From Dietzia aurantiaca (GTDB lineage Bacteria; Actinomycetota; Actinomycetes; Mycobacteriales; Mycobacteriaceae), in assembly GCF_021033825.1 (NCBI RefSeq), contig NZ_JAIFXZ010000016.1, positions 32,231 to 96,230 on the forward strand: a stretch of DNA of 64,000 bases, written 5' to 3'. A program made the position numbers and the translations under genes. Below are positions 1-10,751 of the stretch, one piece after another (the first letter of the stretch is position 1; every line of letters begins with the position of its first letter). Under the pieces are notes generated by a model. That model was given only the letters and a program-made list of their open reading frames with translations. It ran no database searches and was not told the DNA's origin.

Positions 1-118
1 CGCGGACGGGTGCTCCGCCCTGCGCTCGACCGACCGGCGAGCCATCATCCTACCGACCCCGCGCCTACCGATCTGAGGCGTGCGTCACGGGGCCCGACGG
101 CGGCGCCGAGCAGCGCCC

Positions 119-160
119 CGTCAATAAGCGGGTTCGGCCCGTCAATAAGCAGGTTCGGCC
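119..160. repeat. two tandem 21-bp units
   Basis: Units at 119-139 and 140-160 differ at one base (CGTCAATAAGCGGGTTCGGC versus CGTCAATAAGCAGGTTCGGC, each followed by C). The second unit is also one arm of palindromic element A, so the tandem looks like a duplication of a single arm. Confidence 0.85.
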
Positions 161-203
161 CTCATCGCGCGAGAAGGTGGTGCGCCGAACTCTCTTGAGG
201 ACG
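140..203 (-). repeat. palindromic element copy A (20-24-20 inverted repeat)
   Basis: Read on the minus strand, the left arm (203-184) is CGTCCTCAAGAGAGTTCGGC. A 24-nt loop with core CTCGCGCGATGAGG follows, then the right arm GCCGAACCTGCTTATTGACG (159-140). Arms and loop align with copies B, D and E. The element lies upstream of the DUF559 gene, in the opposite orientation to copy B downstream of it. Confidence 0.75.
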
Positions 204-311
204 GAGGGGCGTGGGGCGAAGTGACGGGAGTTCGTCCCGCGGACCGAATCATCCACAGGCCCTGCACTCTCCACAGACCATGGCCATTCGGGCCAGCGTG
301 GACGGGGTGGT

Positions 312-326
312 GGCGTTGTCGTCGTC
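312..326 (-). repeat. dispersed 15-mer, copy 1
   Basis: Exact GACGACGACAACGCC on the minus strand, followed by ACCACC. It lies 12 bp before the ATG of the DUF559 gene. It is one of six perfect copies in the window and the only clearly intergenic one. Confidence 0.9.
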
Positions 327-338
327 GATCCTTGTCCC

Positions 339-1220
339 ATGCGCGACTTTCGGCCACCACAACGGACCCGCGACCTCATCCCCGACCTCGGGCGGCGGCT
401 CGGCACGAGCGGCTACAACCGACTCCACCGGGGACTCTGGATCCCGCACGGGATCGACGAGACGGATCCGATGGTGCAGATCGCCGCGATCTCGGCGCTC
501 TGCCCCGACGCGGTGGTGACCGGCTGGCTGGCCGCCGAAGCTCACGGGCACAGGGGCGCACCGCGCGACTACATCGACGAGTTCGCTTGTGGCACACGAC
601 GTGTCGACAGGCCCGGGATGATCGGACGCCAGTACACGATCCCGCGCGAGCACACCGGGACACTGACGTTCGGCCCCGACAGGCTCGGCCGGATAGCCTC
701 GCCGGCGTGGGCCTTATTCGACATCGCACGGCGGGACAATCTGACCAACGCGGTCATCGCCCTCGACGGATCGCCGAGAATCGGCGTCGATCCCGAGCGA
801 GATGTCAGACCGCTCGCAGAGACCCCACGACGCCTGCCGGGCAAGCGGCGGGCCCTCGCTGCGCTCGAGCTCTGTGACACCGGGGCCATGGACTCTCCCT
901 GGGAGACCCGCACCCGACTCTTCCTGCACAGGCACGGATTCGAGGGTTTCGAGACTCAGGTGTCGATTCCCGGACTCCCCTACAGGCTCGACCTGGGGAA
1001 TCGGCGACTGAAGATCGCGGTCGAGTACGACGGCGAGTATCACCGGGCGCCCGACCAGCACGCCAGGGATCTGACGCGATGGAATCGGATCCGCAAGCTC
1101 GGCTGGCTGCACTACCCGGTGACCACCACGATGATCACCCGCGACGAGCATCAGACCGCCGCCGACATCCGGCAGGGCGTCCGAGCTCGCGAGGGCAATC
1201 CGCCGGGCGCGACGGGGTGA
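339..1220 (+). CDS. DUF559 (PD-(D/E)XK, Vsr-like fold) endonuclease-domain protein
   Basis: 293 aa. The C-terminal region (about residues 220-275) contains VEYDGEYHRAPDQHARD followed by a W-N-R-I-R-K-L-GW stretch, the pattern of the DUF559/Vsr-like nuclease domain; the Glu and Asp are the likely metal ligands. The N-terminal half resembles the AbiEi-antitoxin-like region common in actinobacterial DUF559 proteins (RLHRGLWIP, then a block around VVTGWLAAEAHG). No Shine-Dalgarno precedes the ATG, and the frame is closed by a stop at 222. It converges on ask. Palindromic elements A and B flank it in opposite orientations, so it may sit on a small insertion. The biological role is unknown; the family call rests on motif recognition. 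Confidence 0.75.
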   Translation: MRDFRPPQRTRDLIPDLGRRLGTSGYNRLHRGLWIPHGIDETDPMVQIAAISALCPDAVVTGWLAAEAHGHRGAPRDYIDEFACGTRRVDRPGMIGRQYTIPREHTGTLTFGPDRLGRIASPAWALFDIARRDNLTNAVIALDGSPRIGVDPERDVRPLAETPRRLPGKRRALAALELCDTGAMDSPWETRTRLFLHRHGFEGFETQVSIPGLPYRLDLGNRRLKIAVEYDGEYHRAPDQHARDLTRWNRIRKLGWLHYPVTTTMITRDEHQTAADIRQGVRAREGNPPGATG

Positions 1221-1268
1221 GCGACCCGGGCTGCCAGGCAGGGTCAGCCAACTCGGACCTGGCCACAC

Positions 1269-1331
1269 CAACGAGCAGAGGGTTCGGCACACACGCACTC
1301 GGGCGATGTGGGCCGAACCCTCTGATCGACG
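1269..1331 (+). repeat. palindromic element copy B (20-23-20 inverted repeat)
   Basis: Left arm CAACGAGCAGAGGGTTCGGC (1269-1288), 23-nt loop (1289-1311, core CACTCGGGCGATGTGG), right arm GCCGAACCCTCTGATCGACG (1312-1331). The inner 12 bp of each arm pair perfectly. It lies between the convergent ends of the DUF559 gene and ask. No T-tract follows, so it is not a typical terminator. Confidence 0.8.
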
Positions 1332-1333
1332 GG

Positions 1334-1378
1334 GCCGCCGTAGGATGCGCCGCCGTAGGACGGGCCGCCGTGGGATTG
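1334..1378. repeat. three tandem 15-bp units
   Basis: Units at 1334-1348, 1349-1363 and 1364-1378 all begin GCCGCCGT(A/G)GGA and diverge in the last four bases. They lie directly after palindromic element B in the ask-DUF559 intergenic space. No function is apparent. Confidence 0.75.
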
Positions 1379-1412
1379 GCTGCGACGGGAAACCGCCCCA
1401 GCCCGCCGAAAC

Positions 1413-2675
<1,263 letters not shown>

Positions 2676-2766
2676 GCGGTCACACCCTTCCGGTGCTGAT
2701 CGGCTTTTTCCGGTGTTGTTCGGCCTAACGCGTGCCCACTTTACGGGAGGTGTTTACTCGTCATAG

Positions 2767-3786
2767 ATGACGGAAACCTGGGCGGCAGTTCTCCTGGCCC
2801 TCGCGTCCGCCCTCAGCCAGGCCCTCGGGACGGTGATGCGCCACCGGACGATGGACCGCGCGGGGGGCCGGCTCGAGGGCCGGTTCGGCGTTCTCGCCAG
2901 CCGTTATTGGTGGTCGGGGATGCTCATCAGCCTGGCCGGTTTCGCGTTCCAGGGCCTGGCGCTGGCGTTCGGTTCGCTGATCCTCGTCCAGACGATCTCG
3001 GTCACCTCACTCATCTTCGCGTTGCCGCTGGGCGCGTGGATGAACCACCGCCAGGTGTCCAAGACGGAGTTGTTCTGGGGCCACGTGCTGACGGCGTGCG
3101 TGATGGTGTTGGTGATTTTCGGCCGCCCGACCGGGGGTGAGGCGCATCCGACCCTCTGGGAGTGGGTGCTGGCGTGTGTGGGTGGTCTCGTCGTCGTCGG
3201 GATCCTCCTGCGCTTCGCGCGGCGCCGGCACTCCAACGGGGGCCGCGCGGTGCTGTTCGGCGTGGCGGGTGGCGCGGCGTTCGCGTACGTGGCGCTGTTC
3301 ACCAAGGGCGTGACGCAGCGCTGGCACGAGGGTGGCGCGTGGGAGGTGGCCACGACGGGCGAGGTGTACGCGCTGGGGGTCGCGGCGGTGGCGGCGTTGA
3401 CGTTGCAGCAGATGTCGTTCGAGGCGGGAGCGGTGCACCAGGCGGTGCCGGCGTCGACCGTCACGACGCCGGTGATCTCGCTGGTGTTGGGCGTGCTGGT
3501 GTTGGGCGAGCGGTTCCAGGTGGACGGCGCGCACCTGGTGCTGCTGGCGGCGACCCTGGCGGTGATGGCCGTGGCGACGGTCGCCCTGGCGCGCAAGGAG
3601 GTCGGCCCGGGGCCGCCCGGGGCCGGCCGTGTCGCCGTGGTGGGAGGTCGACGCAGCGCCGGCGTGGGTGGAGACGGCACCGTGGGCGGAGACCGTGCCG
3701 AGCGAGACCGCGCCGTGGGCGGCGACGGTCCCGCGGCGGGTGGCGACGGCCATGACCACGACGACGACAACGCCGCCACCGCCTGA
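2767..3786 (+). CDS. DMT-superfamily multispanning membrane transporter
   Basis: 339 aa. There are nine or ten hydrophobic segments between residues 1 and 280, with the internal two-fold pattern of drug/metabolite (EamA/DMT-like) transporters. The segment PASTVTTPVISLVLGVLVLGE resembles the conserved end of the second repeat. The substrate is unknown. The last 60 residues are a hydrophilic Gly/Asp-rich tail with near-repeats of GGDG and GGDRAERD; it ends DDDNAATA, encoded by copy 2 of the dispersed 15-mer. It is divergent from ask, and the 91-bp gap between them should hold both promoters. Confidence 0.75.
   Translation: MTETWAAVLLALASALSQALGTVMRHRTMDRAGGRLEGRFGVLASRYWWSGMLISLAGFAFQGLALAFGSLILVQTISVTSLIFALPLGAWMNHRQVSKTELFWGHVLTACVMVLVIFGRPTGGEAHPTLWEWVLACVGGLVVVGILLRFARRRHSNGGRAVLFGVAGGAAFAYVALFTKGVTQRWHEGGAWEVATTGEVYALGVAAVAALTLQQMSFEAGAVHQAVPASTVTTPVISLVLGVLVLGERFQVDGAHLVLLAATLAVMAVATVALARKEVGPGPPGAGRVAVVGGRRSAGVGGDGTVGGDRAERDRAVGGDGPAAGGDGHDHDDDNAATA
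3760..3774 (+). repeat. dispersed 15-mer, copy 2
   Basis: Exact GACGACGACAACGCC, in frame as DDDNA at residues 332-336 of the 339-aa transporter, six codons before its stop. It is followed by GCCACC. Confidence 0.9.
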
Positions 3787-3861
3787 ACACGCACTGAGCA
3801 GAACGCGGCGGCGGAACTGAACGCCCCCTGCCACCTGCATCGCTCACATACACTGATTTTT

Positions 3862-4719
3862 ATGCGCCCCACACGCCCCAGTGGCATCGTAAGCACCGTT
3901 AGTCACACGCGTCCCGCACGCCTGGGTCGACTTGCCGCTGTCGCCTCGGTCGTCGGCGCTGTCGTCGTCGGCACCCTCGTCGCGCCCGTCGCCATCACGG
4001 CACCCACCGCCGGCGCTGTGGTGGGCGGCACGGCCTCCGGCCCCGCGCCGTGGGCCGTCCAGATCACCACCTTCCACAACATCCCCGGGACGCCCTGTTC
4101 AGGCGTGGTGATCGACCCGTTCTGGGTGGCCACCGCCGCGCACTGCGGCCCGGCCGACCCGCGCGCGTTCACCCTCGGCTTCGGCAACATGGGCACCGTC
4201 GCGGGCGGCTTCGCCGAGACCGCCTCGCTCGCGAGCCCGACGATCGTCGGCGGGTTCGGGTCACTGGATACCGGCAGCCTCGGCCGACACACCCCTGCGG
4301 CCGCCTACCACGCGCCCGCCGGCGACCTGATGCTCCTCAAGCTCCGCCACCCCGCGCCCTCCCCGGCCGTGCTGCGCGCGGGCGCCGACCCCGCGCCCGG
4401 CGCGATCCTGCGCTTCCACGGCTTCGGCGGCGTCGCACCCGGTCCGCAGGCGCCGCGCTCGGCCGAGGTGCTCACCGGCCTGACCCGTCTCGAGCGGATG
4501 GAACCCCGCGGCGGTTCCTGGATCGGCCGCTCCCACACCATCCAGGGAGGCTTCGGCTTCGGCGACTCCGGCGGGCCCGTCTTCCACGGGGACCGCCTGG
4601 TGGGCATCCACTCCGGCTCCGACCACGCGCGCCGCCGAGCGGACGGCACCAACCCCGCCTGGTACGAGTCGACCCCCGCGCAGAACGGCTGGATCAACTG
4701 GATGATCGCCCATCGCTGA
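3862..4719 (+). CDS. secreted trypsin-like serine protease
   Basis: 285 aa. An N-terminal signal peptide (Arg-rich stretch, hydrophobic core about 28-48, Ala-rich end near TAGAVVGG) precedes a chymotrypsin-fold domain. The visible triad is His94 in TAAHC, Asp155 in GDLMLLKL and Ser236 in GFGDSGGPV. The VVGG sequence at the predicted mature start resembles the trypsin activation point. Its substrate is unknown and it probably acts outside the membrane or is released. The ATG is preceded by a short AT-rich stretch without a clear Shine-Dalgarno sequence, so leaderless translation is possible. It stands alone between unrelated genes. Confidence 0.88.
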   Translation: MRPTRPSGIVSTVSHTRPARLGRLAAVASVVGAVVVGTLVAPVAITAPTAGAVVGGTASGPAPWAVQITTFHNIPGTPCSGVVIDPFWVATAAHCGPADPRAFTLGFGNMGTVAGGFAETASLASPTIVGGFGSLDTGSLGRHTPAAAYHAPAGDLMLLKLRHPAPSPAVLRAGADPAPGAILRFHGFGGVAPGPQAPRSAEVLTGLTRLERMEPRGGSWIGRSHTIQGGFGFGDSGGPVFHGDRLVGIHSGSDHARRRADGTNPAWYESTPAQNGWINWMIAHR

Positions 4720-4810
4720 TGCCGTTCAAAGGAGCCGGCGGAGCCCGCCCACCCGGGCCCACAACCACATCGCCATGTCGAACCGCCGCGGTTTTTGTCA
4801 CACTGAGCAG

Positions 4811-5287
4811 ATGACCCTGCCGGAGCTCGTGATCCGTCGCGCCTCGCGCGCCGACGTCGACCTCGTGCTGTCCGCCGGCGACCTGCTCGCCACGCCGCCC
4901 ACCGCCGAGTGGACCCAGGACTTCCTCGACCGCGGCTCGAACATGCTGATCCTGGCCGTGTACGAGGACGTCCCGGTGGGGATGCTCGTTGGCGTGGAGA
5001 CCGGGCACCTGGGCGAGAGCCCCGACCTGTTCGTCTACGGGATCAGGGTGCGCGAGGACCTCCGCCACCAGGGTCTGGCTCACCGGCTCGTCGACAAGGC
5101 CGTCGAGATCGCCGAGGAGGCCGGCTGCACCCGCGTGTGGGGGTCGGTGCACCGCTCGGACGCGGAGAACGAGCGTGAGCTCGGTCCCGGGTCCCCGTTC
5201 TCCGCGACCGACGAGGACGCCGATCCGGGCGCGCGGCAGGACAGCACCTCCAACCAGTCCACGACCTTCGTCATCCCGATCCCGTGA
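4811..5287 (+). CDS. GNAT-family N-acetyltransferase
   Basis: 158 aa from the ATG at 4811 (MTLPELVIRRASRADVD). An in-frame ATG 36 bp upstream would add 12 residues unlike the family. The acetyl-CoA-binding motif A is visible as RVREDLRHQGLAHRLVDKAVEIAEEAG (about residues 80-106), with the R/Q-x-x-G-x-G/A pattern. The C-terminus is acidic and then Ser/Thr-rich, with no family match I can see. The substrate cannot be inferred. It ends just before the leuA leader. Confidence 0.8.
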   Translation: MTLPELVIRRASRADVDLVLSAGDLLATPPTAEWTQDFLDRGSNMLILAVYEDVPVGMLVGVETGHLGESPDLFVYGIRVREDLRHQGLAHRLVDKAVEIAEEAGCTRVWGSVHRSDAENERELGPGSPFSATDEDADPGARQDSTSNQSTTFVIPIP

Positions 5288-5317
5288 CGGTTACCGAAAC
5301 TGTGTATCGTGGCGGTC

Positions 5318-5362
5318 ATGCAGCGCGTGCTCCTTCTTGGGTGCCGCGGCGGGGCCCGCTGA
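5318..5362 (+). CDS. leucine-rich leader peptide of leuA
   Basis: This 14-codon frame reads MQRVLLLGCRGGAR followed by TGA. Three consecutive Leu codons follow a Val codon, and two of them are CTT, which is rare in such a GC-rich genome. Leader peptides of this kind precede leuA in several actinobacteria and sense charged tRNA-Leu: stalling on the Leu codons alters folding of the downstream RNA. The stop lies 83 nt before the leuA start. It is too short to be scored by homology; the call rests on composition and position. Confidence 0.7.
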   Translation: MQRVLLLGCRGGAR

Positions 5363-7308
<1,946 letters not shown>

Positions 7309-7559
7309 CGGGCCACTGGGAAGCCCGCGGAGGGTGAGCCCCCCGGCGGGTGAGCCCGCGGCGGGTCTGTGGGGAGCGCCTCGGGAGCCCGCGGCAAGCC
7401 CCTTCAGAGCCCCTCGGTGAACCCCTGGCGCCTCATTAGTCACATGTCTCACTTCGGTAACAGAGGTCTCGATTTGGTTACGCCAAGCGCGTAATGTGGC
7501 GGCCGTTCGCGCCGATATGCATGGCGTCTGGTCAACGCAACCCGTCTGGAGTTCCTCAT

Positions 7560-8660
7560 ATGCCCGTGTCTCGCCGTGGCTTTCTCACCGCCGCATCGGT
7601 CGGGGTCGGTGCGGCGGTCGCCTCGACCGTCCGCGGCCCCATCGCCGGAGCCAACCCGTTCGCCACCGGATCACTCGGCGCCGCCCAGGACCTGATGCAG
7701 TCGATCTCCACCGGCAGCGGCATGGTCCAGCCCAACGGCCCGCTCGGGTACGTGGGTGTCACCTTCCCGAGCCCCGAGCACATCGCCGGACGCATCCGGT
7801 TCGCGTTCCCCGACGGCTCGGTGGGCGACTGGCAGCCGCTCGAGTTGCTGGACTCCGCCCCGGACAGCGGCAGTGTGCCGGCCTCCGAGCTCGTCGCCGC
7901 CCCGCAGGGCGCAGTGGGCTACGAGGTGGACGCGGCCGAGGGCGCCGAGGCCACCGTCTTCAGTGACGGTTCGGACCAGAGGCGCGACTACAGCCTCGGC
8001 AGCGTCGGCGCCCTCGGCCTGCCCGTCATTCCGCGCGCCGCCTGGGGAGCCGGCGACGTCTCCGGCAACCGCTGGTCGCCGACCTACTTCCCCGCGCAGT
8101 CGATCACCATCCACCACACTGCCGGCGCGGTCGGCGCGGACCGGGCGGCCACGGTGCGTGCGACGTACAACTATCACGCCAACACCCTGGGCTGGGGCGA
8201 CATCGGCTACCACCTGATCATCGACCCCGAGGGCCGGATCTACCAGGGCCGCGGCGGCACTCCGCTCGGCACTCCGGTCTTCCAGGTCCCGCCGGTCGCG
8301 GGCATCGCCCCGCCGGTCGTGACCGGCGGGCACGTCGGTGGGTTCAACAACGGCAACATCGGCATCAGTCTGCTGGGTGACTTCACCTGGTCCCCGCCGA
8401 CCGCGGCTGCCGTGGGCGCCACCATCGACTGTGTGCGCGCGCTCTGCAACGCCACGGGGATCAACCCCCGCGGGGGCATCACCTACCGCAACCCGCAGGG
8501 TGGGGCCACGCGTCCGATGCCCGCGGTCTCGGGACACCGCGACTGGGGCGGGACCGCCTGCCCGGGCAACGCCTTCTACCCGCAGATGCAGTTCATCCGC
8601 GACCACGCCGCCAACGGCTGGACCCCCCGGGCCGTCTCCTCGGCCGCGTTCGGGTCCTAA
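7560..8660 (+). CDS. Tat-exported N-acetylmuramoyl-L-alanine amidase (PGRP/Amidase_2)
   Basis: 366 aa. The ATG at 7560 is chosen because GGAG lies 8 nt upstream and the protein then starts with a twin-arginine signal (SRRGFLTAASVGVG, residues 4-17); an upstream in-frame start would bury that signal. Residues 60-130 form a beta-rich region seen before this domain in related corynebacterial proteins. The amidase domain begins at VIPRAAWGAGD, with zinc-ligand candidates in IHHTAGA (about 184-185) and SGHRDWGGTACPG (about 326). It should cleave peptide stems from peptidoglycan during wall turnover. The promoter region contains GGTAAC and GGTTAC repeats; an MtrA-type site is possible but unproven. 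Confidence 0.88.
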   Translation: MPVSRRGFLTAASVGVGAAVASTVRGPIAGANPFATGSLGAAQDLMQSISTGSGMVQPNGPLGYVGVTFPSPEHIAGRIRFAFPDGSVGDWQPLELLDSAPDSGSVPASELVAAPQGAVGYEVDAAEGAEATVFSDGSDQRRDYSLGSVGALGLPVIPRAAWGAGDVSGNRWSPTYFPAQSITIHHTAGAVGADRAATVRATYNYHANTLGWGDIGYHLIIDPEGRIYQGRGGTPLGTPVFQVPPVAGIAPPVVTGGHVGGFNNGNIGISLLGDFTWSPPTAAAVGATIDCVRALCNATGINPRGGITYRNPQGGATRPMPAVSGHRDWGGTACPGNAFYPQMQFIRDHAANGWTPRAVSSAAFGS

Positions 8661-8724
8661 GGCACCGCTGGCGTCACCGTCGGTCCGGGGGTCGTGCCAG
8701 CGCAGTCCGTCACGCGTCTCGGCC

Positions 8725-8776
8725 GCTCCCCTGCAGGATCACCCAACCCGCCCGGTTGCGAATCCTGCAGGGGAGC
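8725..8776. repeat. intergenic perfect inverted repeat (element C)
   Basis: The 15-bp arms GCTCCCCTGCAGGAT (8725-8739) and ATCCTGCAGGGGAGC (8762-8776) flank a 22-nt spacer. There is no T-run on either side. The size resembles the 20-23-20 family, but the arms differ and the spacer lacks the family core, so it is kept separate. It lies between the amidase and the phosphodiesterase genes. Confidence 0.8.
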
Positions 8777-8929
8777 AGTCGATTTCAACGAGGCGGATCC
8801 AGTCCTCAGTCGACATCTCGTGTTCACTCCACCGAGAACAACCCGTAGGGGACGCCGCATAATGTCGCATCGGTAAGCGGTACCCGGGCCCGCCGGTGTG
8901 CCGATCCGTCTACCGACGAGGTCCCCCAC

Positions 8930-10063
8930 ATGCGCAGTACTCGTGCCCTCTTCACAGTCGGAGCCACCGTGCTCGGCTGCCTCCTCACCGCCTCCTCACT
9001 CCCCGTCGCCGCAGCCTCGGTCGGCTCGCTCGGAGGCGGAGGCTCGCTGGGATCACTCGATGTGGGCGGCTCGCTCGGGAGCGACGAAATGCGTTTCGAC
9101 CTGCAAGCTCACCGGGGCGGCCTGGGGCTCAACGTCGAGAGCTCTCCACAGGCCTTCGGTCATGCCCTCGAACTGGGCGTGACCACTCTCGAACTCGACA
9201 CCCAGGTGACCGCCGACGGCGAGGTCGTGGTGACTCACGATCGCAAGCCCCGGACGGATGTCTGCCAGGACACCGAGCCCGTCGTGGCCGGCGACCCGAT
9301 GTTCCCCTACATGGACCACTTCATCCACGACCTCACGCTGGAGCAGGTCCGGACCCTCGATTGTGGCTCCCTCCAGCGCCCCGGCTACCCCGATCAGCGC
9401 ACGCATCCCGGGCAGCAGATGATGCTGCTGTCCGAGCTCTTCGACCTGGTCAGAGCTCATGGCGCCGACGGCCCTAACGGTGTGCGGATGAACATCGAGA
9501 CGAAGGTCGAGGCCGGCGCCCCGGACGAGACCGCCCCGCGCGAGGAGTTCGTCTCGGCCGTCCACGAGGTGATCGCGGCCTCGGGCCTCGGGCAGCAGGT
9601 CACCATCCAGTCGTTCGACTGGGGCGCGTTGATGGCGATGCACGAGCTCGCTCCGTCGATCCCTCTCGTGGCCCTGACCAACCACGACTTCCTCGGAATC
9701 GGCGCCGCTGAGCCCTCACCGTGGCTGGGCGGGATCGATATCGCCGACTTCGACGGCGACGGAGTCGCAGCCGCGGCATCCATCGACGGTGTGGTCGCCT
9801 ACTCGCCGGTCGCCACCCACCCCGATCAGAGCTGCACGATCGGTGCGGGCAGCTGCACGGCCTACGTGACCGCGGAGATGGTCGAGAACGCGCACGCGCG
9901 CGGTCTGAAGGTCATCCCGTGGACGGTCCACAATGCCCCCACCATGGAGTACCTCATGGACATCGGCGTAGACGGCATCATCACCGACCACCCGGACATG
10001 CTGCGCGAACTCCTCGCTGAGCGCGGCAAGGAGCTGCCGCGGCAGTTCGCCCGTGAGGGCTGA
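8930..10063 (+). CDS. secreted glycerophosphodiester phosphodiesterase
   Basis: 377 aa. A signal peptide (residues 1-29, ending in VAAAS) is followed by a short Gly/Ser/Leu low-complexity stretch (GSLGGGGSLGSLDVGGSLGS) that acts as a spacer. The GDPD TIM barrel then shows HRGG (His61), LELDTQVTADGEVVVTHDRKP with the second catalytic His and the acidic metal ligands, and the C-terminal signature GVDGIITDHPDML. It hydrolyses deacylated phospholipids to glycerol-3-phosphate and an alcohol outside the membrane. A DFDGDG stretch could bind calcium. It is monocistronic in appearance. Confidence 0.9.
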   Translation: MRSTRALFTVGATVLGCLLTASSLPVAAASVGSLGGGGSLGSLDVGGSLGSDEMRFDLQAHRGGLGLNVESSPQAFGHALELGVTTLELDTQVTADGEVVVTHDRKPRTDVCQDTEPVVAGDPMFPYMDHFIHDLTLEQVRTLDCGSLQRPGYPDQRTHPGQQMMLLSELFDLVRAHGADGPNGVRMNIETKVEAGAPDETAPREEFVSAVHEVIAASGLGQQVTIQSFDWGALMAMHELAPSIPLVALTNHDFLGIGAAEPSPWLGGIDIADFDGDGVAAAASIDGVVAYSPVATHPDQSCTIGAGSCTAYVTAEMVENAHARGLKVIPWTVHNAPTMEYLMDIGVDGIITDHPDMLRELLAERGKELPRQFAREG

Positions 10064-10163
10064 CGCGGCCGTCCGGGTCAGCCGCGGACGCTGAGGCCGG
10101 GTTCGCGCGCCACCCGCCCCGGCCGGCTTCAGCCATACCGGGGCCCGATTTGGCACCCCACCT

Positions 10164-10226
10164 CGTCGATAAGAGGATTTCGCACAGGACCACTCGGCCG
10201 ATACGGGCGAAATCCTCTTATCGACG
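10164..10226 (+). repeat. palindromic element copy D (perfect 20-23-20 inverted repeat)
   Basis: Left arm CGTCGATAAGAGGATTTCGC (10164-10183) and right arm GCGAAATCCTCTTATCGACG (10207-10226) are perfectly complementary over 20 bp. The 23-nt loop has core CCACTCGGCCGAT. Compared with copy B, several arm bases differ yet pairing is kept, which points to selection for the structure. It is intergenic, downstream of the phosphodiesterase gene. Confidence 0.9.
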
Positions 10227-10272
10227 CGTGGCGGGGGCCGGACTGCGGGGCGGCGGCTAGCGGTCTGGCAGC

Positions 10273-10320
10273 GGGCGGGCCGAGCCCGTCAGTCGCGGGC
10301 GGGCCGAGCCCGTCAGTCGC
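10273..10320. repeat. two identical tandem 24-bp units
   Basis: Units at 10273-10296 and 10297-10320 are identical, each beginning GGGCGGGCCGAGCCCGTCAG. The second unit includes the stop codon of the holin-like gene. The duplication is therefore in its 3' flank. Confidence 0.85.
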
Positions 10321-10744
10321 GGGCGCGGGTGGGCAGGAACATCCCGATCACCCAGTTGACCAGGCCGATCACGATGGCGCCGAAGAACGCCGCCCAGAAC
10401 CCGCTGACCACGTACTCGGCCCCGAACAGCTGGACCGCGCCGGTGATCCAGCTGGTCAGCATGAGCATCAGCGCGTTCACGACCAGCAGGAACAAGCCGA
10501 GCGTGAGAATGGTCAGCGGCAGCGACAGGAACTGCACGATCGGTTTGACCACCGCGTTGACCAGCGTGAACACCACCGCCACGATCAGCAACGCCGTGAC
10601 GGTGGGCACGCTGATCTGATCCTGGATGGCGCCGGCGCCCGGAGCGTAGATGCCTGCGGTCTCGCGCAGGGAGATCCCCGGCACGATCAGCGTGGCCACC
10701 CACAGGGCGAGGGTGTTGACGATCAGTCTCAGCACCAGCACCAT
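10313..10744 (-). CDS. phage-holin-family (PF04020-type) small membrane protein
   Basis: 143 aa with four hydrophobic helices (about residues 1-22, 45-70, 75-105, 110-135). The VNAVVKPIVQFLSLPLTILTLGLFLLVVNALMLML core is typical of the Mycobacterial 4-TMS holin-like family (YvlD/PF04020). The function is unknown in chromosomal members; there is no phage context here. It starts 7 bp after the aminotransferase stop and is probably the second gene of that transcript. The hydrophilic linker around residues 30-45 is family-atypical but short. Confidence 0.75.
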   Translation of the reverse strand: MVLVLRLIVNTLALWVATLIVPGISLRETAGIYAPGAGAIQDQISVPTVTALLIVAVVFTLVNAVVKPIVQFLSLPLTILTLGLFLLVVNALMLMLTSWITGAVQLFGAEYVVSGFWAAFFGAIVIGLVNWVIGMFLPTRARD

Positions 10745-10751
10745 CGCCGGA

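Larger units (their letters stand above)
1..338. other. gene-poor region with repeats, upstream of the DUF559 gene
   Basis: I see no credible gene here. The short open frames overlap one another in several frames and resemble nothing known. The stretch holds a 21-bp tandem repeat, copy A of the palindromic 20-23-20 family, and copy 1 of the dispersed 15-mer just before the next start codon. Bases 1-116 show nothing recognisable. If the organism keeps the usual ask-asd pair, asd would be expected in or left of this region, and it is not visible. Confidence 0.6.

Noticed and set aside
1269..1331. Element B as a rho-independent terminator of the convergent genes
   Set aside because: No T-tract follows on either strand, the loop is long, and the same loop recurs elsewhere in other contexts.
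3956..3970. One-mismatch copy of the 15-mer in the protease signal peptide
   Set aside because: It lies in a run of Val/Ala codons of a hydrophobic core, where such triplet repeats arise easily; treated as coincidence.
10313..10744. Prophage remnant because of the holin-family protein
   Set aside because: PF04020-type proteins are ordinary chromosomal genes in actinobacteria, and no phage gene, integrase or attachment site is nearby.
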